Shown here: piece after piece, positions 46,899-55,203 of the stretch
Numbering within the stretch: the stretch's first letter is position 1
Layout of the letters: each line of letters begins with the position of its first letter
Made by a program: the position numbers and the translations under genes
Notes under the pieces: generated by a model
Databases searched by the model: none
Told to the model about the DNA's origin: nothing
What the model saw: only the letters and a program-made list of their open reading frames with translations
NCBI RefSeq assembly: GCF_003350535.1
Contig: NZ_QQBB01000005.1
Span: forward strand, 186,001-250,000
DNA from: Microvirga subterranea
GTDB lineage: Bacteria; Pseudomonadota; Alphaproteobacteria; Rhizobiales; Beijerinckiaceae
Reading direction: 5' to 3'
DNA: 64,000 nucleotides

Positions 46899-47792
46899 CT
46901 AAGGCTCGTCGTAGCTCAGGCTCCAGTCGGGCGTTCGGAACCAGCATCGGCCGGGCTTGCCGGCCTCCTTCCAGCGCAGGCTGCGGACGAACTCGACGCC
47001 GCCCTTCTCGAAGGCGGTCTTGAGGGCGTCGTCCTCGGAGCTCTCCGCCAGCGCGCCTTCGGCATAGACGAAGAAGGCCGGGCCGAGCCACCGCACCGCG
47101 AAGCCGGCGCCGGTTCGCTCCACGCACAGGCCGGCGCCGTGGAGCGTGTGCGTTCCGCCGCCCGGGCTGCGCTTCGGGCGCGGCACCCCGAGCGGAAGAA
47201 TCAGGCGGCCACCCCGATCGAGGCGCTCGACCCAGGCGTCGGCTGGACGCTGCACGAGAAAGTTGACGTAGACGCAGTCCACCGTCTCGCGGGGCCAGTC
47301 GGCGCCGTCGCCCTGGACGACCGTGACGTTGGCGCGATCCGACAGGTTGCGTTGGGCAAGCCGCGCGAGGTCCGGATCGAACTCCACCGCCGTCACGCGA
47401 CCCTCGGGCCCGACCAGATGGGCGATGAGCGCGGTGTAGTAGCCGGTTCCGGCGCCGATATGCGCCACGCGGCTGCCGGCCTTCAGGCCGGCATGATGCA
47501 GCCAGCGGGCATGGAGCGACGGCGAGCCGTTGTTGACGCCGCGCTCGGCCGCGAGCGCGAAGTTGATATCCTGGTAGGCGACGACGGGATCGGAGGAGGG
47601 CAGCTCGCGGTATCCGCCATGCGCCACCATGCGCCAGGGCGGCGGACCGAGGAAGCTTTCGCGCGGCACGGCCGCGAAGGCGTCCTCAAGGGCCGGATCG
47701 TCCGCGATTCCCGCCACCGCCAGCATCTGCCGGGCATAGGCCCTGCGAATCGCCGAAAGAGCCTCATCGTCGAAGGCGATGCCGTGATTCAT
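46899..47792 (-). CDS. Protein-L-isoaspartate O-methyltransferase family protein
   Basis: A 297-residue class I methyltransferase. The N-terminal helix bundle (ARQMLAVAGI, AAVPRESFLG) precedes the SAM-binding GSRVAHIGAGTGYYTALIAHL (motif I) and VTAVEFDPDLARLAQRNL, VVQGDGADWP. The fold and PCMT-like PRESF start fit isoaspartyl repair enzymes, but the C-terminal extension and divergent active site make the repair activity uncertain; another methyl acceptor is possible. Confidence 0.78.
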   Translation of the reverse strand: MNHGIAFDDEALSAIRRAYARQMLAVAGIADDPALEDAFAAVPRESFLGPPPWRMVAHGGYRELPSSDPVVAYQDINFALAAERGVNNGSPSLHARWLHHAGLKAGSRVAHIGAGTGYYTALIAHLVGPEGRVTAVEFDPDLARLAQRNLSDRANVTVVQGDGADWPRETVDCVYVNFLVQRPADAWVERLDRGGRLILPLGVPRPKRSPGGGTHTLHGAGLCVERTGAGFAVRWLGPAFFVYAEGALAESSEDDALKTAFEKGGVEFVRSLRWKEAGKPGRCWFRTPDWSLSYDEP

Positions 47793-47926
47793 CCCGGGCG
47801 TCCTGGATTTGCGGTGGCGAGCACCTGAGCGAGTCGCGGCAGCATAGCGGCGACTCGGGCTCGCGTCATGGCCGGTGAAACCGTGTCCTCTCCGGCGAGA
47901 GGAGCGAGGGAAGGGACGCACTCCAT

Positions 47927-48068
47927 CGTCATTCCGGGGCGGCTCGGCGAGCCGAGCCCGGAACCCATAAACGTCGGCATCGCAGGAAGGGACGATCGGT
48001 GTTCCGCTTTATCCTGCACCCACAGGGATTATGGGTTCCGGGCTCCGCTGCGCGGCCCCGGAATGACG
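47927..48068. repeat. Interspersed palindromic repeat, family B, copy 1
   Basis: CGTCATTCCGGGG on the left is matched by CCCCGGAATGACG on the right. Inner blocks GAGCCCGGAACCCATAA and TTATGGGTTCCGGGCTC also pair, giving a long hairpin. Related elements are at 53284 and 58875. Confidence 0.8.
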
Positions 48069-48194
48069 GCGTATAGATCGGACCGGAAAATCGTCCTTGA
48101 CAGCGCGACGCTGATAGAGTACAAAACGTGAACACTGACGAAGTGCGAATGAGACCAGTGCCCCCCGGCTCCTTCCCCTCCCGTCAGTTTCCTG

Positions 48195-48229
48195 AACCGC
48201 CCAAGCCGCAAGGCCTGGGCGGTTTTTTT
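48195..48229 (+). terminator. Strong rho-independent terminator before the GTA-like cluster
   Basis: AACCGCCCA pairs with TGGGCGGTT, with an inner GCC-GCAA-GGC tetraloop stem, followed by seven T. It lies 78 bases before the first gene of the phage-like cluster and would cut off read-through into it. Confidence 0.88.
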
Positions 48230-48306
48230 ATGCCGTACTTTCCGGCGCGTTCCGCGGCAGCGCCGCAGGCGTCGCGCCTCTGCTCCCGACATCCCGGAGA
48301 TCATCC

Positions 48307-48654
48307 ATGGCTTCCCGCGCCCGCATCGAATGGGCCACCCTCGGCGAGGGCCGGTCCCTGAACGGATCCGCACACAACATCATCCAGCTCCTGCACGGCA
48401 CCGCCGCGATGCTCGACGTCTCGGCCTCGCCGACCACCGGCGCCGCGCGCCCCGTCGCGCCGGGCTTCGGCCTGCACGGCATGGGCTACGCGCTGGTGCG
48501 CTGCCTCGGCTCGTCGGCGCATCCCGTTGCGGTCGCATGGGGCGACGACCCGATTGCGTCGTCGGCGAACGGCAAGCTCGTCGAGCCCGGCGAGGAGGTG
48601 GCGTTGTATTGCCGCGAGGGCATGCTGTTCTCGCTGGTCGAGGTCGCGGAATGA
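48307..48654 (+). CDS. Hypothetical protein at the head of the phage-like cluster
   Basis: A 115-residue protein, MASRARIEWATLGEGRSLNG at the start, with beta-strand character and two cysteines in the C-terminal half. Its stop overlaps the next gene's ATG. No family recognised; position and coupling suggest a head or tail decoration protein. Confidence 0.6.
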   Translation: MASRARIEWATLGEGRSLNGSAHNIIQLLHGTAAMLDVSASPTTGAARPVAPGFGLHGMGYALVRCLGSSAHPVAVAWGDDPIASSANGKLVEPGEEVALYCREGMLFSLVEVAE

Positions 48655-49385
48655 ACGCGTTCGGCTACGGCCATGGCTACGGCCTTCGGCAACGCAGGCC
48701 AAGGGCGCGCGCCGAACCGGCGATTCCCGATCCGCTGATCCGCCTCGATTTCAACGCCGCGACCATGACGCCGCTCGCGGTGCCGAGCACGGGCACGGAC
48801 GCGACGCCCTGGAGCGCGGGCGCGGATGAGCCGGCGCTCATCGCTCTTGGCCAAGGCAAAGCGCTGCGCTTCACCACGACCCAGATCCTGGAAAGCGCCG
48901 TCACGCTCCCGGCCGGGCCCTTCACCGTGCTGCTGCTGGTGAAGAACGAGAGCCTCGATGGGCAGGGCGTCTATTTCACCGCGCGCTCGTCGCCGCTGCC
49001 GTACATGCTCTGGCGCGGACAGCCGGGCGGCACTGCGCTCAACGCGGGCACCGCCGGCAACGGCAGCCGCGCCGTCGGCGGCGCGGTAACGCTGGGCGTA
49101 TGGCGCGCGCTCTGTGTGACCTTCGATCCGGTGCTGCCGTCCAACCATCTGACGGTGTTCATCGACGGCGCGCCCGTGGCGTCCGCCGATGCGCCCGTGT
49201 GGGATCCGGCCGGCAGCGCCGGCATGCTGATCAACTCCATCTACCGCGACGAGGGCACCGGCGACGGCAACGCCATGATCCTCGCCGCCTTCGAGGTTTG
49301 GACCGGCGCGCTCCCCGCGCCGCTCGTCGCGCGGCGCTCAGCGAGCGTGGCGGCGGAGGCGGGCGTCGCGCTCGGCCGGCCCTGA
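48651..49385 (+). CDS. LamG-like (concanavalin-type) domain protein
   Basis: A 244-residue protein with a jelly-roll lectin-like domain of about 200 residues: IPDPLIRLDFNAATMTP, PFTVLLLVKNES, WRALCVTFDPVLPSNHLTVF and ILAAFEVWTGALP. This matches laminin-G/concanavalin folds that bind carbohydrate. No signal peptide. It is coupled to the preceding gene by ATGA. In a phage-like cluster such domains are used for receptor or capsule recognition, for instance as head or tail spikes; that use here is inference. Confidence 0.65.
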   Translation: MNAFGYGHGYGLRQRRPRARAEPAIPDPLIRLDFNAATMTPLAVPSTGTDATPWSAGADEPALIALGQGKALRFTTTQILESAVTLPAGPFTVLLLVKNESLDGQGVYFTARSSPLPYMLWRGQPGGTALNAGTAGNGSRAVGGAVTLGVWRALCVTFDPVLPSNHLTVFIDGAPVASADAPVWDPAGSAGMLINSIYRDEGTGDGNAMILAAFEVWTGALPAPLVARRSASVAAEAGVALGRP

Positions 49386-49403
49386 CACCTGAAGAGGCTT
49401 TTC

Positions 49404-49916
49404 ATGAAGACAGAAATCTCCGCTGACCTCAGGCAGCGGGCCTACGACTACTATGCCCATCATCCCGAGATCAGCCTGAAGGCGATTGCGGATTTCCTCG
49501 GCGTCAGCGCATGGACATTCCGGCGACTGCGCAAGCAGTGGAACTGGCCGCCCCGAGCCGAGGCCGCGACGGCGCCAGCATGCGACGCCGCTCCCGCATC
49601 GGCGCGAAGCACCCTGCGCGACGCGGCCCTGTCGCTGGCGCAGGTGACGCGCACGCGCATCGACGCGCTCGTGCGCGAGCAGCGCGACGCAACATCGGAG
49701 GATCACGACAGGACCGCGCGCACCCTGGCGTCCTATGCCAGGACGCTCACCGCCGCGCAGTCCCTGCTCGAACAGGAAGGCACGCAGCCCGATGGACACG
49801 AGCACACCGACACGCCCGGCCGCAGCATCCACGACCTGCGCGACGAGCTTGCTCGTCACCTTGAGCGGGTTATCGCGGAGGAGGAGGCTCGCGGACGCGA
49901 CGGCCTCCTGGTCTGA
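49404..49916 (+). CDS. Small terminase-like HTH protein (g1-like)
   Basis: A 170-residue protein with an N-terminal helix-turn-helix (about 20-47, HPEISLKAIADFLGVSAWTF), a basic Trp-rich stretch (RRLRKQWNWPPR) and long C-terminal helices (about 70-165). The HTH plus oligomerising helix layout and its position directly before the large terminase fit the small terminase subunit, which selects DNA for packaging. Overlaps the large terminase frame. In GTAs this subunit is relaxed in specificity; that cannot be judged from sequence. Confidence 0.7.
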   Translation: MKTEISADLRQRAYDYYAHHPEISLKAIADFLGVSAWTFRRLRKQWNWPPRAEAATAPACDAAPASARSTLRDAALSLAQVTRTRIDALVREQRDATSEDHDRTARTLASYARTLTAAQSLLEQEGTQPDGHEHTDTPGRSIHDLRDELARHLERVIAEEEARGRDGLLV

Positions 49917-51177
49917 GGCCGAGCTCGACCGCGTCCTGCGCCACTGGCCCCTGCGATGCCGGCCCGAGCAGCGCGCGCCCGGCCTCGCGCGAAAGCATGA
50001 TCCCTGGACCACCTGGCTCATGCTCGGCGGCCGCGGCGCGGGCAAGACCCGCGCGGGGTCCGAGTGGGTGCGCGGCATCGCGCTGGGCGACCCCGATTTC
50101 GCGGAGCGGCCCGTCGGCCGCATCGCGCTGATCGGCGAGACGTTTTCGGACGCGCGCACCGTGATGGTGGAAGGGCCGGCGGGAATCCTCGGCGTGCATG
50201 CGCGCCACGAGCGCCCGACCTGGTCGCCGTCCTTGCGAAAGCTCGAATGGCCGAACGGCGCGGTGGCGCAGGTCTTTTCGGCCGAGGATCCCGATTCCCT
50301 GCGCGGCCCGCAATTCGAGGCCGCCTGGGCGGACGAGCTCGCCAAGTGGAAGCACGGCGAGGCGACCTGGGACATGCTGCAGTTCGGCCTGCGCCTCGGC
50401 GCGCATCCGCGCCAGATGGTGACCACGACGCCGCGGCCGATCCCGCTCATCAAGCGCTTCCTCGCCGATCCGTCGGTCGCGGTATCGCGGGTGCGCACGG
50501 CCGACAATGCCGAGAACCTGGCGCCTGCCTTCCTGGAGACCGTGCTCGGCCGCTACGGCGGCACGCGCCTCGGACGGCAGGAACTCGACGGCGAGATCAT
50601 CGAGGACCGGCCCGACGCGCTCTGGACCCGCGACGGGATCGAGCTGAGCCGGGTCGAGGCCGCGCTGCCGCTCATGCGGATCGTGGTTGCGGTCGATCCG
50701 CCCGCCTCCTCGTCGAAGCGCGCGGATGCCTGCGGCATCGTCGCGGCGGGCGTGGACGAGGGCGGCACCGCCTACGTGCTGGAGGACGCGACCGCGTCCG
50801 GCCTCAAGCCGCCCGAATGGGCCGCGAAGGCGGTGGCTTTGTACCGCCGCCTCCAGGCCGACGCCCTCGTGGTCGAGATCAACCAGGGCGGTGAGATGGC
50901 GACTGGCGTGATCCGCGAGGTCGATCCCTCGGTGCCGGTGGTCAGCGTGCGCGCCACGCGCGGAAAGTACCTGCGCGCCGAGCCGGTCTCCGTGCTCTAT
51001 GCGCAGGGCCGCGTCCGCCACGTGGGCGCGCTGCCCGAGCTGGAGGACGAGCTGTGCGACTTCGGCCCCGGCGGATTGAGCACCGGCCGCTCTCCCGACC
51101 GCATGGACGCGCTGGTCTGGGCGCTCACGGAGCTGATGCTGCGCACGCGGCCCGAGCCGCGGATGCGGGTGTTGTGA
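49792..51177 (+). CDS. terL: Large terminase (DNA-packaging ATPase and nuclease)
   Basis: The motor that pumps DNA into the head. The ATPase domain has Walker A GGRGAGKTR (79-87 with this start), Walker B-like EAAWADELAKW near 177-186, and the coupling TTTPRP motif near 208. The C-terminal RNase H-like nuclease has VAVDPPAS and later acidic residues (EINQGGEM and SPDRMDALVWA). The start is unsettled: the ATG at 49792 overlaps the small terminase by 125 bases, and a TTG at 49849 or 49861 is possible. The domain limits and length fit GTA-type TerL. Confidence 0.9.
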   Translation: MDTSTPTRPAAASTTCATSLLVTLSGLSRRRRLADATASWSEAELDRVLRHWPLRCRPEQRAPGLARKHDPWTTWLMLGGRGAGKTRAGSEWVRGIALGDPDFAERPVGRIALIGETFSDARTVMVEGPAGILGVHARHERPTWSPSLRKLEWPNGAVAQVFSAEDPDSLRGPQFEAAWADELAKWKHGEATWDMLQFGLRLGAHPRQMVTTTPRPIPLIKRFLADPSVAVSRVRTADNAENLAPAFLETVLGRYGGTRLGRQELDGEIIEDRPDALWTRDGIELSRVEAALPLMRIVVAVDPPASSSKRADACGIVAAGVDEGGTAYVLEDATASGLKPPEWAAKAVALYRRLQADALVVEINQGGEMATGVIREVDPSVPVVSVRATRGKYLRAEPVSVLYAQGRVRHVGALPELEDELCDFGPGGLSTGRSPDRMDALVWALTELMLRTRPEPRMRVL

Positions 51178-51214
51178 GCGGAACCAAGCCGGCGGACACG
51201 GGGTTGACCAGCCG

Positions 51215-51243
51215 CCCCGACCTATCATATTGATAGGTCGGGG
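51215..51243. promoter_or_regulatory. Perfect 13-bp palindrome before the TA-like pair (probable operator)
   Basis: CCCCGACCTATCA and TGATAGGTCGGGG are exact inverted copies around TAT. A TTGACC -35-like box lies at 51204-51209, so the palindrome would overlap a promoter. It precedes the GTG of the toxin-like gene by 9 bases. It may also act as a transcript end for the terminase. Confidence 0.75.
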
Positions 51244-51251
51244 CAGAGATT

Positions 51252-51542
51252 GTGCCTCTGAACCTCTCTATCGCCGGTGCTTTCCGGATCATCCGGGAGA
51301 TTGTGCAGGATACGAACAACATCGTCGTTCTGCCGCACGGCAGGCAGAGAGGGCGGCAGCGGAACATCACGCGACGGCAGATCGAACTTTGCGTCCAGCG
51401 GGGCACGATCGTCGAGGGGCCATTCGTCAATCAGTTCGGCCATTGGCAGGTCACGTTGTACCGCCACGCGGCCGGAGAGGAAATTACCTGCGTCCTCGCC
51501 ATCGAGTGGGCGACGAAGGTGCTTGTCATCACGACGTTCTAG
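51252..51542 (+). CDS. DUF4258-like toxin-type protein
   Basis: A 96-residue protein. NITRRQIELCVQRGTIVEGPF, NQFGHWQVTLYRHAAGEEITCVLAIEW and VLVITTF match DUF4258, a family often found next to antitoxin-like HTH proteins and related to small RNase folds such as MqsR. The GTG start is used because it follows GGCAGAGAT at the palindrome's right end. It precedes the HTH gene by 9 bases. Toxicity is untested. Confidence 0.8.
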   Translation: MPLNLSIAGAFRIIREIVQDTNNIVVLPHGRQRGRQRNITRRQIELCVQRGTIVEGPFVNQFGHWQVTLYRHAAGEEITCVLAIEWATKVLVITTF

Positions 51543-51551
51543 GAGGTGGGG

Positions 51552-52001
51552 ATGGCCTATCACTATACCGATAGCGGTCTCGACAACGTCTATCTCGAGA
51601 ACGGCTTTACGGTGCACAAGACACCTTACGGCGAGGGAATCTCCATCCAGAACACGGAAGGACTTCACCAGGTCATCGGCCGGTCGATCGTCATGGCTCC
51701 GAAAGCCATCAACGGCGCGGAGCTCCGCTTTCTGCGGCTGGAGATGGATCTGACGCAGCGCAGCCTTGCGGCCTTCCTCGGCTCGACGGAACAGAATGTC
51801 CGGCGCTGGGAAAAGGCACGTCGCACAGCCATCCCAGGCCCGGCAGACCGGCTCCTTCGTCTGCTGTACTCCGAGTATAGCGGCGGCGACGGATCGGTGC
51901 GTTCCCTCGTGGAGCGTCTGGCGGAACTCGACCAGATCGACTCCATGGAGCTTCATCTGCTCGAAACCGGTCACGGCTGGCAGGCTGCCCACGCCGCTTG
52001 A
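51552..52001 (+). CDS. HTH antitoxin-like partner protein
   Basis: A 149-residue protein. The N-terminal part (YHYTDSGLDNVYLENGFTVH) recalls the leading domain of MqsA-type antitoxins, without the zinc cysteines. The HTH (about 58-100, GAELRFLRLEMDLTQRSLAA ... TEQNVRRWEK) binds DNA and is likely to bind the palindrome upstream. The start ATG has GGAGG 5 bases upstream. Sits in tandem with the DUF4258 gene, between terminase and portal. Confidence 0.8.
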   Translation: MAYHYTDSGLDNVYLENGFTVHKTPYGEGISIQNTEGLHQVIGRSIVMAPKAINGAELRFLRLEMDLTQRSLAAFLGSTEQNVRRWEKARRTAIPGPADRLLRLLYSEYSGGDGSVRSLVERLAELDQIDSMELHLLETGHGWQAAHAA

Positions 52002-52103
52002 GCGGGCCGAACCCGCATCGAATTCATCCTGAACCAGCGAAACCTCGCAGCCTCACGGACGCTGCGGGGTTCTTTTGTCTGCCTGACAAGGCAGGAGTTT
52101 CCC

Positions 52104-53255
52104 ATGATCGATCTTTTGACCCGCTGGCTTCAGGCGTCGCCCGAAGCCAAGGCCTCGCGTGCGCAATCGGCCGTCGCGCTCTATGTCGCCGGCCACGCCG
52201 TGTGGACGCCGCGGGACTATGCGGCGCTCTCGCGCGATGGCTTCCAGAAGAACGCCGTCGTGCACCGGGCCGTGCGGCTCGTGGCGGAGGCGGCGGCGTC
52301 GCTGCCGTTGGTGCTGAAGCGGGCAAGCGCGGAACTCGCCGACCATCCGCTCCTGACGCTCCTCGCACGGCCTAACGCCCGGGAGGGCGGTCAGCGCTTC
52401 CTGGAGAGCGTCTACGGCCACCTGCTCGTCTCCGGCAACGCCTATGTGGAGGCCGTGCAGGTGGAGGGCGCGCCGCGCGAGCTCCATGCACTCAGGCCCG
52501 ACCGGATGCGCGTGGTGCCGGGCGCCGACGGCTGGCCCGCGGCCTACGACTACACGGTCGGGTCCGAGACGATCCGCTTCGCGCAACGGTCCGGGGAGGC
52601 GGTGCCGCCGGTCCTGCACCTGACGCTGTTCCATCCGGCGGACGATCACTACGGGTTGTCGCCCATGGAGGCGGCCGCCACGGCCCTCGACATCCACAAT
52701 GCGGCCGGGGCCTGGAACAAGGCGCTCCTCGACAACGCGGCGCGGCCTTCCGGCGCGCTGGTGGTCGGCGGCGCGTCGCTCACGGAGGCGCAGTTCGACC
52801 GGCTGAAGGGAGAACTCGAAGCGAACTACCAGGGCGCCGCGAATGCGGGGCGTCCGCTGCTGCTCGAAGGCGGGCTCGACTGGAAGCCCCTGTCGCTCTC
52901 GCCCAAGGACATGGACTTCGTCGAGGCGAAGGCCGCCGCCGCGCGCGAGATCGCGCTCGCCTTTGGGGTGCCGCCGCTGCTGCTGGGGCTCTCCGGCGAC
53001 AACACGCATGCGAACTACGCGGAAGCCAACCGCGCCTTCTACCGTCAGACCGTGATCCCGCTCGTGCGCCGCACGGCCGAGGCCCTCGCGCACTGGCTCT
53101 CGCCCGCTTACGGCGAGACGGTGTCGCTGACGCCCGACCTCGACGCCATCGAGGCGCTGGCGGAGGAGCGCGAAAGCCTGTGGCGGCGCGTATCCGCCGC
53201 GACGTTCCTGTCCGAAGACGAGAAGCGCGAAGCGGTGGGCTATGGGCGGCGGTGA
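52104..53255 (+). CDS. Phage-type portal protein
   Basis: A 383-residue portal of the HK97 type: a ring of twelve at the capsid vertex through which DNA passes. AVVHRAVRLVAEAAASLPL, ESVYGHLLVSGNAYVEAVQ, VLHLTLFHPADDHYGLSPME and FGVPPLLLGLSGDNTHANYAEAN are typical portal segments. Length and order match the GTA portal (g3). A 102-base spacer follows the TA-like pair. Confidence 0.92.
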   Translation: MIDLLTRWLQASPEAKASRAQSAVALYVAGHAVWTPRDYAALSRDGFQKNAVVHRAVRLVAEAAASLPLVLKRASAELADHPLLTLLARPNAREGGQRFLESVYGHLLVSGNAYVEAVQVEGAPRELHALRPDRMRVVPGADGWPAAYDYTVGSETIRFAQRSGEAVPPVLHLTLFHPADDHYGLSPMEAAATALDIHNAAGAWNKALLDNAARPSGALVVGGASLTEAQFDRLKGELEANYQGAANAGRPLLLEGGLDWKPLSLSPKDMDFVEAKAAAAREIALAFGVPPLLLGLSGDNTHANYAEANRAFYRQTVIPLVRRTAEALAHWLSPAYGETVSLTPDLDAIEALAEERESLWRRVSAATFLSEDEKREAVGYGRR

Positions 53256-53283
53256 CAGGATTGGCTTCGCGCGGCGTTTCCAC

Positions 53284-53425
53284 CGTCATTCCGGGGCCGC
53301 GAAGCGGAGCCCGGAACCCAGAAGCGTTAGCGCCTTAGAACGTGGCGATGACCGGTTCATTTCATCCTGCACCGTCAGCGGTTCTGGGTTCCGGGCTCAG
53401 CCCTGCGGGCTGCCCCGGAATGACG
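53284..53425. repeat. Interspersed palindromic repeat, family B, copy 2
   Basis: CGTCATTCCGGGG at the left end and CCCCGGAATGACG at the right end, with inner GAGCCCGGAACCCAGAA pairing to TTCTGGGTTCCGGGCTC. It separates the portal gene from the convergent DUF4174 gene. Confidence 0.8.
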
Positions 53426-53441
53426 GTGAGTGTCATCACCG

Positions 53442-53807
53442 CTAATCCTCCTCCCGCATCTCCGCCCGCCGCATCGGCATTGTGTCGATCAGGCCGAAGA
53501 GTTCCGACGGATCGGCCGGGCGGGTCTCGCGCCACTTCACGCCGCCGTCCTTGCCGACCAGCAGGGCCGTGAAGGGTGTCGCGGCGTCCACGCCGTAGCT
53601 GGCGCGCAGAGAGCGCGCATCCGCCTCTGAAGGGACGTCGCCGAAGAACGGCGTCACGTCGTCGCCGATGACCGCGAGGACGACCATGTCGCGTTCGGAA
53701 AGCGCATCCCGGTCCGCCAGAAGGTCGCGGGCCTGCTCGTCCACCCGTGGGTCGGGCGCAGCGGCGAAGAGGATGAAGACGCGGTTGTCCTGCCAAGAAA
53801 ACGACAT
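53442..53807 (-). CDS. DUF4174 family thioredoxin-like protein
   Basis: A 121-residue protein. NRVFILFAAAPDPRVDEQARDL, SERDMVVLAVIGDDVTPFFGD and PFTALLVGKDGGVKWRETRPADPSELFGLIDTMPMRR match DUF4174. The fold is thioredoxin-like but without the CxxC pair. GGAG lies 8 bases before the ATG. It runs against the phage-like genes, between the portal and the g3.5-like gene, so it is probably a host gene picked up by the cluster. Confidence 0.82.
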   Translation of the reverse strand: MSFSWQDNRVFILFAAAPDPRVDEQARDLLADRDALSERDMVVLAVIGDDVTPFFGDVPSEADARSLRASYGVDAATPFTALLVGKDGGVKWRETRPADPSELFGLIDTMPMRRAEMREED

Positions 53808-53982
53808 TGCTCGAGCTCCAGCCAAACGGGGCGGACGGCAGCATCCGGGGGCTCGAAGGTGCCTGATCCCGAATCCGATCCATTTCGCCTCCCACGTTCC
53901 GAGCAAACCGCAGAACCGCCCCCGGTTCACGCGGCTTCGCTCACATCCTCGCGCGCCGGCCTCTCTCATTCTGGAACAAAAC

Positions 53983-54183
53983 ATGAACACATTCGATCAG
54001 ATCGCCGAAGCCATCATCCGGCGCGGCGATCTCGCTCATCTCGCCCTGTTCGTCTGGGCGAGCGGAGCCTCCGCGCTGCTCGCCATGACCCTGCGCGACC
54101 TGTTCGCGGCCAACCGCCGCTTCGACGCCTTCGTGCGCGAGCTCACCCTGTTCAACCGCCGCCATTCGGGAGATCCCCAATGA
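53983..54183 (+). CDS. Small membrane protein, g3.5-like
   Basis: A 66-residue protein with one helix (about 18-38, LAHLALFVWASGASALLAMT) and a basic C-terminus (FNRRHSGDPQ). It sits between the portal and protease, where GTA clusters have the small gene g3.5; the assignment is by position and size. Coupled to the next frame by ATGA. Confidence 0.65.
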   Translation: MNTFDQIAEAIIRRGDLAHLALFVWASGASALLAMTLRDLFAANRRFDAFVRELTLFNRRHSGDPQ

Positions 54184-54329
54184 CCCGCGCCTCAAACCGC
54201 CCCGTCCGAAAACCGAAACCCCCGCGCGAAACGCACGGCCGCGCCGCCCTGGTGTTCCGTGATTTCGTGCGCCAGCTCGAGAAGCTCGACGTCCGCCCAC
54301 CGAAGACCGTCCGCGGCGGTGCGCGATGA
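54180..54329 (+). CDS. Small basic protein before the prohead protease
   Basis: A 49-residue basic protein (MTRASNRPVRKPKPPRETHG) overlapping the preceding stop by ATGA and the next start by ATGA. The double coupling is the argument for it being real. Likely a small scaffolding or linker protein; unknown. Confidence 0.55.
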   Translation: MTRASNRPVRKPKPPRETHGRAALVFRDFVRQLEKLDVRPPKTVRGGAR

Positions 54330-54862
54330 AGGCCGGCACGCCCTTCACCCGCGAGGTGAAGCTGCTGCCGCAAACCTTCGACGCGGTCGATGCCGAGGGG
54401 GTGTTCGAGGGCTATGCCAGCCTGTTCGGCATCGCCGATCTCGGCAAGGACGTGGTGATGCCCGGCGCCTTCGCGGGCAGCTTGGCGAAACGCGGGGCTG
54501 CGGGCGTGCGGCTCCTGTGGCAGCACGACCCGTCGGAGCCGATCGGGCGCTGGATCGCGATCGAGGAGGACCGGCGCGGCCTGTTCGTACGCGGCAAGCT
54601 CAACCTCCTGGTCGAGCGGGCCCGCGAGATTCACGCCCTCATGCGCGAGGGCGCGGTCGATGGGCTCTCCATCGGGTTCCGAGTCGAGCGCGCCAGGGCC
54701 GAACGGCCCACGGGCCTGCGGAGGCTCGAAAAGCTCGACCTGTGGGAGATTTCCGTCGTGACCTTCCCGATGCTGCCCGGCGCCCGGATCGGCGCCGTCA
54801 AGTCTACTCCTGCCGACCTTGCGGCCCGCATCCGGCGCGCCTCCCGTCGATTATTTTCCTGA
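54326..54862 (+). CDS. HK97-family prohead protease
   Basis: A 178-residue serine protease of family U35 that trims the capsid protein during head maturation. FEGYASLFGIADLGKDVVMPGAF is the conserved start; LLWQHDPSEPIG carries the catalytic His67 and DGLSIGFRV the Ser115. LWEISVVTFPMLPGARI ends the domain. It is GTA g4 by order and coupled to the small gene before it. Confidence 0.9.
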   Translation: MKAGTPFTREVKLLPQTFDAVDAEGVFEGYASLFGIADLGKDVVMPGAFAGSLAKRGAAGVRLLWQHDPSEPIGRWIAIEEDRRGLFVRGKLNLLVERAREIHALMREGAVDGLSIGFRVERARAERPTGLRRLEKLDLWEISVVTFPMLPGARIGAVKSTPADLAARIRRASRRLFS

Positions 54863-54966
54863 ACCTTAGCCGGGGGAGCGCGTTAGCTCCGAGCCCGCAG
54901 AGGAGCGGATGCTGCGGGCCTTGTTCTCGTCCGATGGATCGGTGTCCGCTCGCCTGGGAGGTTTCC

Positions 54967-55179
54967 ATGAAAAAGCTCGGCTTTGTCGCTCTCCTGGCCC
55001 TTGCGGCCGCTGCCTGCACCACCACCGAGCAACGGGTCGGCGGCGCCGCCGTCGGCGCGGGCGTCGGCGCGGTGGCGGGCCCCGTCGGGGCCGTCGCGGG
55101 CGGCGCGGTCGGCGCCGCCACGGCACCGGCCGTCGTCAGCACGACGCGCCGCGCGACCCGCACGACTCGCCGGCACTAA
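54967..55179 (+). CDS. Small glycine-rich lipoprotein
   Basis: A 70-residue protein with a lipoprotein signal (KKLGFVALLALAAAAC, lipid cysteine at 17) and a glycine-zipper-like mature part (VGGAAVGAGVGAVAGPVGAV). The C-terminus is basic. GGGAGG precedes the ATG and a terminator follows, so it is a self-contained unit wedged between protease and capsid genes. It is not a GTA structural gene; possibly a host envelope gene carried within the cluster. Confidence 0.7.
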   Translation: MKKLGFVALLALAAAACTTTEQRVGGAAVGAGVGAVAGPVGAVAGGAVGAATAPAVVSTTRRATRTTRRH

Positions 55180-55203
55180 CCACTCCCTTCCTGAGGGAGA
55201 AGC

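Noticed and set aside
48000..48300. Prophage attachment site at the left border of the cluster
   Set aside because: No tRNA, no integrase and no direct repeat were found; the sequence there is a scattered palindromic repeat and a terminator.
48128..48361. Plus-strand 77-codon frame upstream of the phage-like cluster
   Set aside because: Its centre is the strong terminator hairpin at 48195-48229 and it overlaps the start of the 48307 gene.
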